Assembly (NCBI RefSeq): GCF_002946355.1
Contig: NZ_PKOZ01000003.1
Coordinates: forward strand, 1 to 64,000
Direction: 5' to 3'
DNA: 64,000 nucleotides
From: Pradoshia eiseniae
GTDB taxonomy: Bacteria; Bacillota; Bacilli; Bacillales; Pradoshiaceae
Both the position numbers and the translations under genes were made by a program. Positions 49,517-58,192 of this stretch are shown here, in pieces. The notes beneath the pieces were generated by a model, which was not told the origin of the DNA, made no database searches, and saw nothing but the letters and a program-made list of their open reading frames with translations. The stretch's first letter is position 1; the number at the start of each line of letters is the position of its first letter.

Positions 49517-50485
49517 TTGAAAACAATTCATGAATTGCTCCACATTACCTATCCGATTATCCAGGGGGGCATGGGAAACATCAGCAATGCTCTACTCACC
49601 GCCGCCATTTCTGAAGCGGGAGGACTCGGCACAATTGGTGCGGGCACCCGTACACCTGAAGAGGTAGACCAAATGATTCAAGAGGTGAAGGAAGGGACAA
49701 GCAAGCCATTCTCACTCAATATTCCGATTACCGTCACCAAGTATGCCAAAGAACTAGTTGAACTGGCGATTGCCCATCAAGTTCCTGTCGTAAGCCTTTC
49801 AGCAGGTAACCCTGGGAAACTGATTCCCCTATTACATAAAGAAGGCATTAAAGTCATCGTTGTCGTCGCCTCTGTTAAGCATGCCCAAAAAGCTGAAGCG
49901 GCAGGCGCTGACCTGTTAGTCGCAGAAGGCTTTGAAGCCGCCGGCATTAATTCAAGCCTGGAGATTACAACGTTCTCCTTGATTCCGCAAATCGCCAATG
50001 CGGTGAAAATCCCAGTCATCGCAGCTGGCGGCATCGGGGATGGCCGCGGTTTGGCCGCTGCCCTGATGCTTGGAGCAAGCGGCGTGCAAATGGGCACACG
50101 CTTCATCGCCACAAAAGAAGCACCAATGCATGAAGCATATAAGGAGCGGCTGTTGAATGCATCTGATACCGATACCCTCATCTTCGGGCGAACGGTTGGC
50201 AGAGTGAGACGGATTCTGCATACCCCTTATGCCGAAAAGCTCATCCAGATAGAACAACAAGGATTAACCATAGAAGAATATGCACAGCTGACAGATGAGG
50301 ATAAGCATGTCCGTGCCGCCATGGATGGAAATCTTGAAGAGGGATTCCTCAATAGCGGTCAGGTGGCAGGCTTGATCACGTCCATTCCATCAGTAAAGGA
50401 GCTGCTCGCAGACATTATGAAAGAAGCAGATGAACAGCTTCAAAAAGGAACGGCTCTTCTTAAGACATACAGCCATTTATCTTAA
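49517..50485 (+). CDS. Nitronate monooxygenase / FabK-like flavoprotein
   Basis: 322 residues, FMN TIM barrel. YPIIQGGMGNISNALLTAAI and SEAGGLGTIGAGTRTPEEVD are followed by PVVSLSAGNPGK and VIAAGGIGDGRGLAAALMLG, then GVQMGTRF. The catalytic loop reads EGFEAAGINSSLEITTFSL where relatives have EAGGH; the His is not present. This suggests neither classical FabK nor typical nitronate monooxygenase. Start TTG at 49517 after AAAAGGAGAAG. Divergent from the carbonic-anhydrase-like gene. Confidence 0.85.
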   Translation: MKTIHELLHITYPIIQGGMGNISNALLTAAISEAGGLGTIGAGTRTPEEVDQMIQEVKEGTSKPFSLNIPITVTKYAKELVELAIAHQVPVVSLSAGNPGKLIPLLHKEGIKVIVVVASVKHAQKAEAAGADLLVAEGFEAAGINSSLEITTFSLIPQIANAVKIPVIAAGGIGDGRGLAAALMLGASGVQMGTRFIATKEAPMHEAYKERLLNASDTDTLIFGRTVGRVRRILHTPYAEKLIQIEQQGLTIEEYAQLTDEDKHVRAAMDGNLEEGFLNSGQVAGLITSIPSVKELLADIMKEADEQLQKGTALLKTYSHLS

Positions 50486-50491
50486 AACTCA

Positions 50492-50533
50492 TAAAAAACC
50501 ATGGCTCTAAATGTTTGAGGCCATGGTTTTTTC
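50492..50533. terminator. Bidirectional intrinsic terminator
   Basis: AAAAAACCATGGC...GCCATGGTTTTTTC, between the flavoprotein gene and the permease gene that run toward each other. Confidence 0.8.
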
Positions 50534-50536
50534 CTA

Positions 50537-51910
50537 TTATAGAACTGCCTCTTCTTCCTTAACAGCCGGCTCCTTCTCACGAAACTTCACAATGGATATG
50601 GTGATCAGAATGCCAATCGTCAACAGGCAGGTAATCACACTTGGCCGATGGCTCTCATTAAACATGAAAATGACGGTAATCACGCTTAAGGTCAATGCCG
50701 TAAACCCTGAGATATATGGGTATCCCCATATTCTAAAGCTCGGCAGTGAAGGATAGGATGGACGAAGTTTAATCTGTGCAAGAGTGACGCTAATCCACAC
50801 TAAGGATACGACAAATCCCGGGAAGGCCATTAATAATGTGAACACCCTGTCCTGTGCAAAGAAAGCGATCATTGAACCGCCGACAAGGACAGCCGCACTG
50901 AACATCAGGCTATAGAACGGCACCCCTTTTGAGGTCACCTGACCAAAGGACTTAGGGGCTTCCCCCCCGGCAGCCAGGGAATGGAGCATACGCGTACAGC
51001 CATATAAACCAGAGTTGGCAGCAGAGAGAACGGCCGTGATTAAGATGAAGTTCATGATATGTGCGGCACCCTGCAGTCCTGCCATCGATAATACTTGTAC
51101 AAATGGACTCGATTGATCGCTAATTTGGTTCCACGGAATGAGTCCGCAAATGACCAAAATCGGCAGCGTATAAAAGAGAATGATCCGCCAAATGAAGCTT
51201 TTGATTACCTTAGGGAGAATCCGCTCGGCATCTTTTGCCTCATTCACGGTAACCCCAATCAATTCAGAGCCTCCATAGGAGTACATGACAATGAGCAGGG
51301 CCGCAAAGATGGACGTCCAGCCATTCGGGAAAAAGCCGCCATGGCCTGTGAAGTTCTGCAAATAATTCGATTCATTACTTGGAATAAGTCCAAATAAAAT
51401 ACATGCCCCAAGGATGATAAAAAGAATGATCATCGTGATTTTGATTCCGGCAAACCAGAATTCAAACTCTCCGTAATTTTTCACATTCATCATATTGATG
51501 CCTATGACAAAGGCTGTGCAGACAAGGCTTAAGGCCCACAGCGGAATGGATGGGAACCAATATTGCAGGAAGCTCCCTGCCACGACCACCTCAATGACGC
51601 ACACCGCAAGCCACATAATGCAATACATCCAGCCGACGACAAACGAGACCCGTTTTCCGAACGCTCTATGTATGAACCCCTTCATATTCGTATTTGGATA
51701 CACGAGGGCCATTTCAGCTATGGCTCCCATCACGACAAGCAGCAGGAGGCCTGCGAACACATAGGTTAAGATGACCCCCGGTCCTGCTAATGTCACCGTT
51801 TCGGCACTTCCTTTAAAAATACCTGTCCCAATCGCTCCGCCCATCGCCATCATCGTAATATGGCGAGGCAAGAGTCTTTTTTGAAGCGTTTCATTTTGGT
51901 TCGAAATCAC
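50537..51910 (-). CDS. Amino acid permease (APC superfamily, AAT type)
   Basis: About 457 residues with 12 membrane helices. The N-terminal pattern QKRLLPRHITMMAMGGAIGT, GIFKGSAETVTLAGPGVILT, then MGAIAEMALVYP belongs to the aromatic/gamma-aminobutyrate permease group. It is the last gene of the PheDH/2-oxo acid dehydrogenase block, 64 nt after the E2 gene, so phenylalanine or another aromatic amino acid is the likely cargo (inference). GTG at 51910 is 8 nt from AGGAGG, while ATG at 51916 is too close. Confidence 0.88.
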   Translation of the reverse strand: MISNQNETLQKRLLPRHITMMAMGGAIGTGIFKGSAETVTLAGPGVILTYVFAGLLLLVVMGAIAEMALVYPNTNMKGFIHRAFGKRVSFVVGWMYCIMWLAVCVIEVVVAGSFLQYWFPSIPLWALSLVCTAFVIGINMMNVKNYGEFEFWFAGIKITMIILFIILGACILFGLIPSNESNYLQNFTGHGGFFPNGWTSIFAALLIVMYSYGGSELIGVTVNEAKDAERILPKVIKSFIWRIILFYTLPILVICGLIPWNQISDQSSPFVQVLSMAGLQGAAHIMNFILITAVLSAANSGLYGCTRMLHSLAAGGEAPKSFGQVTSKGVPFYSLMFSAAVLVGGSMIAFFAQDRVFTLLMAFPGFVVSLVWISVTLAQIKLRPSYPSLPSFRIWGYPYISGFTALTLSVITVIFMFNESHRPSVITCLLTIGILITISIVKFREKEPAVKEEEAVL

Positions 51911-51973
51911 ACACATTTCCTCCTTCAATCTATTTATAATGGACCCCCCGTATAACATTTTCTATGTTTCTAG

Positions 51974-53209
51974 TTAAGCCATATCAATCAGCCATAATGT
52001 TGGATTCTCGATGTATTGTTTAAATGCATTCGTAAAGGCAACGGCGGTTGCGCCGTCTGCGACACGGTGGTCAAAGGACATGGAGATATTCATCATGCTC
52101 CGGATGGCGATTTCATCATTCTCCATCACAACCGGCATTTTCTTTGTTTTATGAAAAGCAATCAGCCCCGTTTGCGGGTAATTGATGATTGGGGTCGCCC
52201 CCATGCTTCCAAGCGGTCCAACATTGCTGATTGTGAATGTGCCCCCTCTCATGTCCACACCTGTCAGAGTACCTTCCTTCGCTTTTAGTGTCAGTTCTTT
52301 TTGCTTCCTATGAATCTCTTGGACTGACAACCGATCCGCATGATGAATGACCGGCACAACCAGGCCATCCTCTGTGTCAGCGGCAATACCGATATGGTAC
52401 TCTTTTTCAAGAATGATGACTTCCTGTTCTTCATCCAGCTTGGCATTGAAGACCGGATATTGTTTCAAGGCTTGGGTGATGGCCTTTATTAGGAAGGCTG
52501 TTACCGAAACCGATCTTCCCATCGCATCAATTTTCTTGCGGTAGGCCAAAAGCTCCGTCATATCCACCTCCTCGAAATGCGTGACATGCGGAATGGTGTA
52601 GAGTGACTTCACCATATTTTTGGCAATCTGCTTGCGGCGTCCCCTGAAAGGAATGGTCTCTGCGTTCGGGCGACTGCCTTGTGCATTATCTACTGTCTCT
52701 TTTGGCTCAGGGGCTGCTGGAAGAGAGATGACTTCCTTTTTCTCTTCTTTCACCTCTTCCCCATGGCTATTGCTTTTCGCAAAATTATAGACATCTTCGA
52801 CGGTAATGCGGCCATTCTTTCCTGTTCCTTTGATCTGTTGAATATCCACCCCGACTTCCCGCGCAATCTTTCGTGTATATGGAGCCGCCTTAATAAAGAG
52901 GCGCTCTGTTCTCTTGTTTGGCTGTGCGATGTATTCAAGGATTGGTTCTGCAGAGACAGCCGTTTCCTTGCCGCCCGCCTCTTCGAGCACGAGCAGCGTC
53001 GTTCCGACCGAAACCGTATTTCCTTTATCAATAACGATATCTTTGACAACACCGCTCGCTGGAGAAGGAAGCTCAGCAACCATCTTATCAGTCTGCACCT
53101 CGACCAATGGCTGGTCCGTCTTAACGGCATCTCCCACCTTCACGAAATAATGGAGGATTTCCCCCTCAGTCATCCCTTCACCTATATCATGCAGTTTCAC
53201 TTCGACCAC
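51974..53209 (-). CDS. 2-oxo acid dehydrogenase E2 (dihydrolipoyl acyltransferase)
   Basis: 411 residues. One lipoyl domain (EVQTDKMVAELPSPASG, Lys about 43), a peripheral-subunit-binding domain (PYTRKIAREVGVDIQQIKGT, about 112-148), and the acyltransferase domain with SFDHRVADGATA near the C-terminus. It transfers the acyl group from lipoyl-Lys to CoA. The E1 genes precede it. There is no E3 gene in the operon, so a shared E3 is probably used. Confidence 0.93.
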   Translation of the reverse strand: MVEVKLHDIGEGMTEGEILHYFVKVGDAVKTDQPLVEVQTDKMVAELPSPASGVVKDIVIDKGNTVSVGTTLLVLEEAGGKETAVSAEPILEYIAQPNKRTERLFIKAAPYTRKIAREVGVDIQQIKGTGKNGRITVEDVYNFAKSNSHGEEVKEEKKEVISLPAAPEPKETVDNAQGSRPNAETIPFRGRRKQIAKNMVKSLYTIPHVTHFEEVDMTELLAYRKKIDAMGRSVSVTAFLIKAITQALKQYPVFNAKLDEEQEVIILEKEYHIGIAADTEDGLVVPVIHHADRLSVQEIHRKQKELTLKAKEGTLTGVDMRGGTFTISNVGPLGSMGATPIINYPQTGLIAFHKTKKMPVVMENDEIAIRSMMNISMSFDHRVADGATAVAFTNAFKQYIENPTLWLIDMA

Positions 53210-53221
53210 TATATTCCCCTC

Positions 53222-54238
53222 CTAGAAATTGACTGTTTTTTTGATGGCATGATAAACCCTTGCCGATGTTGGCAAATAGTGCTCCTCAAGGGCAAAGAAT
53301 GGAACCGGAACATCAAATCCTGCGATGCGTTCAATCGGTGATTTCATATAAAGGAAGGAGTAATCATTAATAATGGATACAATATCATTGCCTACCCCGC
53401 CAGTTTCATGTGCCTCATGTACAATGACCGCTCTCCCAGTTCTCTGGACCGATTCAGAAATGATGTCACGATCGATAGGGTATAAGGTTCTTAAGTCAAT
53501 GACATCACAGGTGATGCCCTCCTTCTCGGCTTGCTCAGCCGCCTTCATGGCCACCTGTACCATCGCTCCCCAAGCGATGAGTGTCACATCCTCCCCTTCT
53601 TTTACTTTTTTGCCCTTGCCGATCTCTACCATGTATTTCCCTTCAGGCACCTCATCCCGAACGGAGCGGTAAAGCTTCAATGGCTCTAGAAATAAGACCG
53701 GGTCAGGATCTTCAATGGACGCGATTAAAAGCCCCTTTGCATCATGCGCGGACGATGGGCAGACAACCTTAATCCCAGGCATATGGGTGAATAAGGCCTC
53801 TACACTGTCTGAATGGATTTCCGGTGCACGGATACCCGCTCCATAAGGGGCGCGAATGACCATCGGCACCGTATAGCGTCCCATCGTTCTCATGCGCAGC
53901 CGGGAAACATGGGTCATGATTTGCTCATAGGCTGGATAGATGAACCCGAAGAATTGCATTTCGGCAATAGGCTTAAACCCGTTAACCGCAAGGCCGACAG
54001 AGGTGCCGATAATTCCTGATTCGCTAAGAGGCGTATCCATGACACGGTCCTGGCCAAATCGTTCCTGCAAGCCCTCGGTCGCACGGAAAACCCCGCCGTT
54101 TTTACCAATATCCTCCCCTAGCAAGAGTACGCGTTCATCCTCTTCAAGCATGGTTCCCAATCCGTCCGTTATCGCCTGAATGAGTGTCATGTTCTTTGTC
54201 TTGATGCTTGCTGACAGCTGTTCTTCTTTTAATGCCAT
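53222..54238 (-). CDS. 2-oxo acid dehydrogenase E1 beta
   Basis: 338 residues from ATG at 54238, which shares one base with the E1 alpha stop codon (TAATG); AGGAGGAG lies ahead. It has MTLIQAITDGLGTMLEEDER, LLLGEDIGKNGGVFRATEGL, ESGIIGTSVGLAVNG and PYGAGIRAPEIHSDSVEAL. The C-terminal half handles E2 contact. Acts with E1 alpha on a 2-oxo acid; aryl substrates are inferred from the neighbours. Confidence 0.93.
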   Translation of the reverse strand: MALKEEQLSASIKTKNMTLIQAITDGLGTMLEEDERVLLLGEDIGKNGGVFRATEGLQERFGQDRVMDTPLSESGIIGTSVGLAVNGFKPIAEMQFFGFIYPAYEQIMTHVSRLRMRTMGRYTVPMVIRAPYGAGIRAPEIHSDSVEALFTHMPGIKVVCPSSAHDAKGLLIASIEDPDPVLFLEPLKLYRSVRDEVPEGKYMVEIGKGKKVKEGEDVTLIAWGAMVQVAMKAAEQAEKEGITCDVIDLRTLYPIDRDIISESVQRTGRAVIVHEAHETGGVGNDIVSIINDYSFLYMKSPIERIAGFDVPVPFFALEEHYLPTSARVYHAIKKTVNF

Positions 54239-55305
54239 TAAGCTTCTCCTCCTAACAATTGGAAATACTCTTCCTTTTGCTTCGCGATTGTCCAAGTCGG
54301 TGTTTCAAATACATAGTCGAATAGATCATCTACCTTCGGCTTCGGATAGCTCTCCACTTCTCGGATTGCCTGCTCGACCTCTTCGGTGATTTGATTCTGA
54401 ATCTGAGTGGTCCACCCCTCATCCCAGATGCCCTCGTTCTTCATGTAGCGTTCCAGGCGCATAAGCGGATCACGTGTTTGCCTGATTTCATCGCTCTTTG
54501 ACTGATTGCGGTATTTGGTCGGGTCATCTGCTGTTGTATGAGCCCCATATCTCCAGGTAACCGCTTCAATTAATGTCGGGCCTTCTCCCTTACGTGCCCG
54601 CCCCAAGGCTTCCTTTGTCTGGAAATAGACCGCGAAAATATCATTCCCATCCACCCGGACGCCTGGTATGCCATAGGCAACCGACTTTTGCGCTACGGTT
54701 TCAGAATTCATTTGTTTTTCAATCGGAACCGATATGGCAAACCCGTTATTTTGATTAAAAAAGACGGCAGGGACCTTGAATACACTCGCCATGTTCATCC
54801 CCTCATGGAAGTCTCCCTCTGAAGTGGCCCCATCACCAAAATAGGCAATCGCGGCATTTTTCGTCCCTTTTCTCTTCTCAGCCCATGCAGCACCTGCTGC
54901 ATGGGGAAGCTGTGTCGCAATAGGCACGGCAGGCGGAAAGATTCTCTTCCCTTCCTCCGGCACACAGCCTTCCACCCGGCCGTTCCAATATAAGAAGGTC
55001 CGTGCCATATTGGCGCCGAAGGTTAAGGTTGCACCGTGGTCGCGATAGGTCGGGAATACCCAATCCTCATTTCCGAGAGCGAGCGCGCTTCCCGCCTGCG
55101 CTGCCTCCTGGCCCTCAAACGGTGCATAGGTTCCTAATCGTCCCTGACGCTGTAAACTGATGGCCTTTCGGTCAAACGTTCTGATTCGAACCATATGATA
55201 ATAGAACTCTCTCACCAGCTCATCGGTTAGTCTTTCTTTATCGCCCTCTCTTACAAGCTGCCCATTTTCATTCATCATTTGATAGATTGGAAATTCAATC
55301 GTCAT
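54238..55305 (-). CDS. 2-oxo acid dehydrogenase E1 alpha
   Basis: 355 residues. The thiamine diphosphate motif is in AYFGDGATSEGDFHEGMNMA ending in FFNQNNGFAI, and the phosphorylation-loop region is WRYGAHTTADDPTKYR. Relatives are PdhA and BkdAA. With PheDH adjacent and paa nearby, the expected 2-oxo acid is phenylpyruvate, giving phenylacetyl-CoA directly. ATG at 55305. Confidence 0.93.
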   Translation of the reverse strand: MTIEFPIYQMMNENGQLVREGDKERLTDELVREFYYHMVRIRTFDRKAISLQRQGRLGTYAPFEGQEAAQAGSALALGNEDWVFPTYRDHGATLTFGANMARTFLYWNGRVEGCVPEEGKRIFPPAVPIATQLPHAAGAAWAEKRKGTKNAAIAYFGDGATSEGDFHEGMNMASVFKVPAVFFNQNNGFAISVPIEKQMNSETVAQKSVAYGIPGVRVDGNDIFAVYFQTKEALGRARKGEGPTLIEAVTWRYGAHTTADDPTKYRNQSKSDEIRQTRDPLMRLERYMKNEGIWDEGWTTQIQNQITEEVEQAIREVESYPKPKVDDLFDYVFETPTWTIAKQKEEYFQLLGGEA

Positions 55306-55328
55306 CCGATCACCTCATTATTTTCTAT

Positions 55329-56468
55329 TTAGTTTCGTACATCCCATTTAGGCGGCTTGCTATGAGAAAAGAAATGATTGAGTCTCTTTCGGTCCTCGAT
55401 TCTCTTTTCACACAAGCGATCCGCTGCCTCGGCTGTTGTCATATTATCTAGCTCAGCCTGCCTATATACTTCAAGCAAGGAATGATAAATGGTTTTTGTT
55501 TTGGTCAATACGCGTTCCTTATTCGCCCCATATAACTCATCAGCCACCTGAATAAGGCCTCCGCAATTGATCATATAGTCAGGCGCATAGAGAATCCCCT
55601 TCTCCTTCACTTTCTCCCCGTGCCGGTCATGCAGGAGCTGGTTATTGGCCGAACCTGCTATGGCCTTCACCTTCATGACAGAGAGCGTCTCATCATTGAT
55701 GACTCCTCCGCCTGCACACGGGACGAACACATCGGCCTCCGCCGCATAAATCTCCTTGCTATCCACGCTCTTGACCATTCCTCCATGATTCCTCGCCAGT
55801 TCCTTCACTTTCTCTACAGCTTCATCGTTAATATCCGTCACATAAAGGTCTGCCCCTCTGATGAGAAGCTGTTCAGCTACCTTTAGCCCAACCTTTCCAA
55901 GGCCTTGAATTGCATATGTTCTGCCAGCAAGCTCATCTGTCCCGAATGTCACCTTATTAGTAGCCTGCAACCCATAGATGACACCTAATGCGGTTGGGAC
56001 GGATGAATCCCCGCCGCCTCCATAAGCCTCCGGAATCCCCGTTATGCAGCTCGTTTCTCGTGATGCATGAATGAAATCCTCCATATTCGTTCCCATATCT
56101 GTTCCGGTATAGAACCTTCCATTCAACGAATCTACAAAGCGCCCGAAGGCTCGAAACATATGAGGCGTTTTATCCTTTAACGGGTCCCCAATGATGACTG
56201 CCTTTCCCCCGCCAAAATCCACATCTGCTGCCGCACATTTATACGTCATCCCTTTTGAGAGGCGCAATGCATCCTGAAGGGCATCCGCCATTCCTCTGTA
56301 TGGCTGCATCCGGCATCCCCCCAGAGCCGGACCAAGCGCCGTATTGTGAATGGCAATAATGGCCTTAAGGCCAGTGGATGGATCGTTGCAGAATATTACC
56401 TGCTCATGCTCCTGCATATTCTCTAATATCATTTCATTCATCTGCACTGTTTGATTGACCGCGTTCAT
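55329..56468 (-). CDS. Phenylalanine dehydrogenase
   Basis: 379 residues, NAD-dependent amino acid dehydrogenase. It follows PheDH rather than leucine dehydrogenase at several places: [12 protein letters not shown] (Cys-Arg and no Trp-Thr), [38 protein letters not shown] and the C-terminal [14 protein letters not shown]. The catalytic Lys pair sits in KGMTYKC and GGGK, and the NAD site in [15 protein letters not shown]. It deaminates phenylalanine to phenylpyruvate. GGAGGGAATGGCGA precedes ATG at 56468. Confidence 0.88.
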   Translation of the reverse strand: MNAVNQTVQMNEMILENMQEHEQVIFCNDPSTGLKAIIAIHNTALGPALGGCRMQPYRGMADALQDALRLSKGMTYKCAAADVDFGGGKAVIIGDPLKDKTPHMFRAFGRFVDSLNGRFYTGTDMGTNMEDFIHASRETSCITGIPEAYGGGGDSSVPTALGVIYGLQATNKVTFGTDELAGRTYAIQGLGKVGLKVAEQLLIRGADLYVTDINDEAVEKVKELARNHGGMVKSVDSKEIYAAEADVFVPCAGGGVINDETLSVMKVKAIAGSANNQLLHDRHGEKVKEKGILYAPDYMINCGGLIQVADELYGANKERVLTKTKTIYHSLLEVYRQAELDNMTTAEAADRLCEKRIEDRKRLNHFFSHSKPPKWDVRN

Positions 56469-56499
56469 TCGCCATTCCCTCCATTATTTATCTCTATAT

Positions 56500-56513
56500 A
56501 GAAAGCGCTTACA
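56500..56513 (-). promoter_or_regulatory. CcpA cre site upstream of the PheDH gene
   Basis: Minus strand TGTAAGCGCTTTCT, 32 nt ahead of the PheDH start, with one mismatch to the cre pattern. Confidence 0.55.
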
Positions 56514-56525
56514 AATCACTGTTCA

Positions 56526-56936
56526 TTAATTGGATTCTTGCGTTGTCATGGATTGCTTTAACCGGGACTCCATCGTCTCCTTCAAAACGATGCCCTGCTT
56601 AACCTCGCCAATCCCGATCAATCCTGACTCATTGCGTATCTCAACGGCCGTCACGATTACATTCGGTGTCAATTTAGTCACAACAGCTTTCACATAAACC
56701 ATCGTCCCCTCAGCGGTTGGGGCAATATGCTTTACAGATACAGCTCCGCCCACCCCCTCCTCATGCTCTTCCAGATAGGGCAGGATAATCTTTCGTGAGG
56801 CCCATTCCATGTGATAAACCATCGCTACAGTCGAATACGCACGATGGACAATATTCCCTTCAAATTGAGCAAACATCTCTTCGGTCACCATGGCCGTCAC
56901 CACTGCCTCAGCTCCAACTTTTAAGCCTGTTTTCAT
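56526..56936 (-). CDS. FlK-like hotdog thioesterase
   Basis: 136 residues. Hotdog-fold protein of the fluoroacetyl-CoA thioesterase (FlK) group: KTGLKVGAEAVVTAMVTEEM, the central AYSTVAMVYHMEWASRKIIL and EEGVGGAVSVKHIAPTAEGT. First gene of the PheDH block, before the cre site. It may hydrolyse phenylacetyl-CoA or related esters when the route stalls (inference). TGAGGAGG precedes ATG at 56936. Confidence 0.78.
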   Translation of the reverse strand: MKTGLKVGAEAVVTAMVTEEMFAQFEGNIVHRAYSTVAMVYHMEWASRKIILPYLEEHEEGVGGAVSVKHIAPTAEGTMVYVKAVVTKLTPNVIVTAVEIRNESGLIGIGEVKQGIVLKETMESRLKQSMTTQESN

Positions 56937-57128
56937 CTAATCCTCCTCACATCAGCCAGCGTTCTTACACAAATTTCATTAAAAATTTAGAAAATTATGT
57001 TTATATCACTTAGAATACGCTATAATAAAATTCAGTAACATAACAAAATGTATAAATTTCCAAATGTAAATATTTATTTTGCATAAGTTTTCTATGAATA
57101 AACTTCATTTTAAAACGAGGAATGGATT

Positions 57129-57596
57129 ATGGATCAATTAGACTTTCGCCTTCTAAGTATTTTACAAAAGGATGGGCGCATAACGATAAGCGATCTATCC
57201 AAGCAATTAGCCTTAAGCAGACCAAGCGTGACCGAACGATTAAACCGGCTCAGGGAAAAGGGCGTTATCGAAGGATTCAGCGCCAGGGTGTGCCCGCGTT
57301 CAGTCGGCCGGAATATTGTTGTCTTTATCCAATTAAGCGACTTCAAGACCGCTTCCTACGCCGAATTCGAAAAGAAAATCCTCGATGATCCCGATATCAT
57401 CGAAATTCACCGCCTGACCGGCTCTGTCAGCTATCTTCTGAAGGCCGCCGTGCCTGGGATGGAGCAGCTCAACCAGCTAATTGAAAAGCTGAACCCATAT
57501 GGCAATGTCAACACATCAATCGTCCTGTCTTCCCCATTGTCCTTCAGCCCCATTACCCCTGTTCAGGAAGAATTGAAATCCCGTCCCATTAACTGA
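57129..57596 (+). CDS. Lrp/AsnC family regulator
   Basis: 155 residues. N-terminal helix-turn-helix (DFRLLSILQKDGRITISDLS, KQLALSRPSVTERLNRLREK, GVIEGFSARV) and a C-terminal RAM ligand domain (IQLSDFKTASYAEF, IIEIHRLTGSVSYLLKAAVP). Divergent from the PheDH block with a 192-bp gap, so it likely senses phenylalanine and controls that block. ATG at 57129 with AACGAGGAATGG ahead. Confidence 0.92.
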   Translation: MDQLDFRLLSILQKDGRITISDLSKQLALSRPSVTERLNRLREKGVIEGFSARVCPRSVGRNIVVFIQLSDFKTASYAEFEKKILDDPDIIEIHRLTGSVSYLLKAAVPGMEQLNQLIEKLNPYGNVNTSIVLSSPLSFSPITPVQEELKSRPIN

Positions 57597-57609
57597 ACAA
57601 CCTTAAGGA

Positions 57610-57636
57610 GGGAAGGTGATCTGCGGACACCTTCCC
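57610..57636 (+). terminator. Stem-loop downstream of the Lrp gene
   Basis: GGGAAGGTG-N9-CACCTTCCC, followed by ATCCTTTGTGTTT. Confidence 0.65.
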
Positions 57637-57709
57637 ATCCTTTGTGTTTATTGAAGTCTTTATATAGACGTTATACGAGTGAGACTACATTCAAGAGGAG
57701 GATTCAAGC

Positions 57710-58045
57710 GTGGAATTCAATTTTGGAGACATGACTATTATGCTCCCTTCTTTACCCATAACGATTATCGCAATAATCGTCATTGTCCTCCTTGTAAGGT
57801 GGAGCAAGCAATTAGAAACAAGACGTTTCACGATTTTCGTTTATTTTTTGATAAGCGCTTATATTACTCCCATCTATATCAGCGGTACAAACGAAGGTGT
57901 CATTGAGTTATGGATACCTTTAGGCTTTATCATCGTTTTTATTTACTTGAAGGGCAGTAAAAGAAACCATCCATCTAAAATGAAAGCTTCTATTCTAGGA
58001 CTTTGTATAGCCTTGTCTCAGATGGCTATTCATTATGTCAGTTAG
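57710..58045 (+). CDS. Four-helix membrane protein
   Basis: 111 residues from GTG at 57710 (AAGAGGAGG ahead). Hydrophobic stretches are at about 14-32, 42-60, 66-82 and 92-109, with short basic loops (WSKQLETRR, KGSKRNHPSK). Function unknown. Confidence 0.65.
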   Translation: MEFNFGDMTIMLPSLPITIIAIIVIVLLVRWSKQLETRRFTIFVYFLISAYITPIYISGTNEGVIELWIPLGFIIVFIYLKGSKRNHPSKMKASILGLCIALSQMAIHYVS

Positions 58046-58060
58046 TTTTTTGTACTCCAC

Positions 58061-58181
58061 TCGAGGCAGCAGACGAGCATTTACACAATCACCGCAGAGG
58101 ATAAAAGGCTATTACAAGGTCATTGACGATAAGAAGCTGCCTATTCTCTTTGGAGCAAGCGATATTTTCAAGCTTTTATAA
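58061..58181 (+). other. Possible frameshifted coding relic
   Basis: One frame reads QQTSIYTITAEDKRLLQGH then stop. A second frame continues as YYKVIDDKKLPILFGASDIF to a stop at 58181. Together they read like the end of one decayed gene. No start is present. Confidence 0.25.
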
Positions 58182-58192
58182 AGGAGAGAATC

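Noticed and set aside
52679-53341. Plus-strand open frame of 220 codons
   Set aside because: It is antisense to the E2 lipoyl region, whose motifs and operon context are unambiguous; the antisense product has no recognisable domain.
51974-56468. Branched-chain (Bkd) operon
   Set aside because: Gene order resembles it, but ptb, buk and lpdV are absent, and the amino acid dehydrogenase has PheDH rather than leucine dehydrogenase residues. Branched-chain use cannot be fully excluded.
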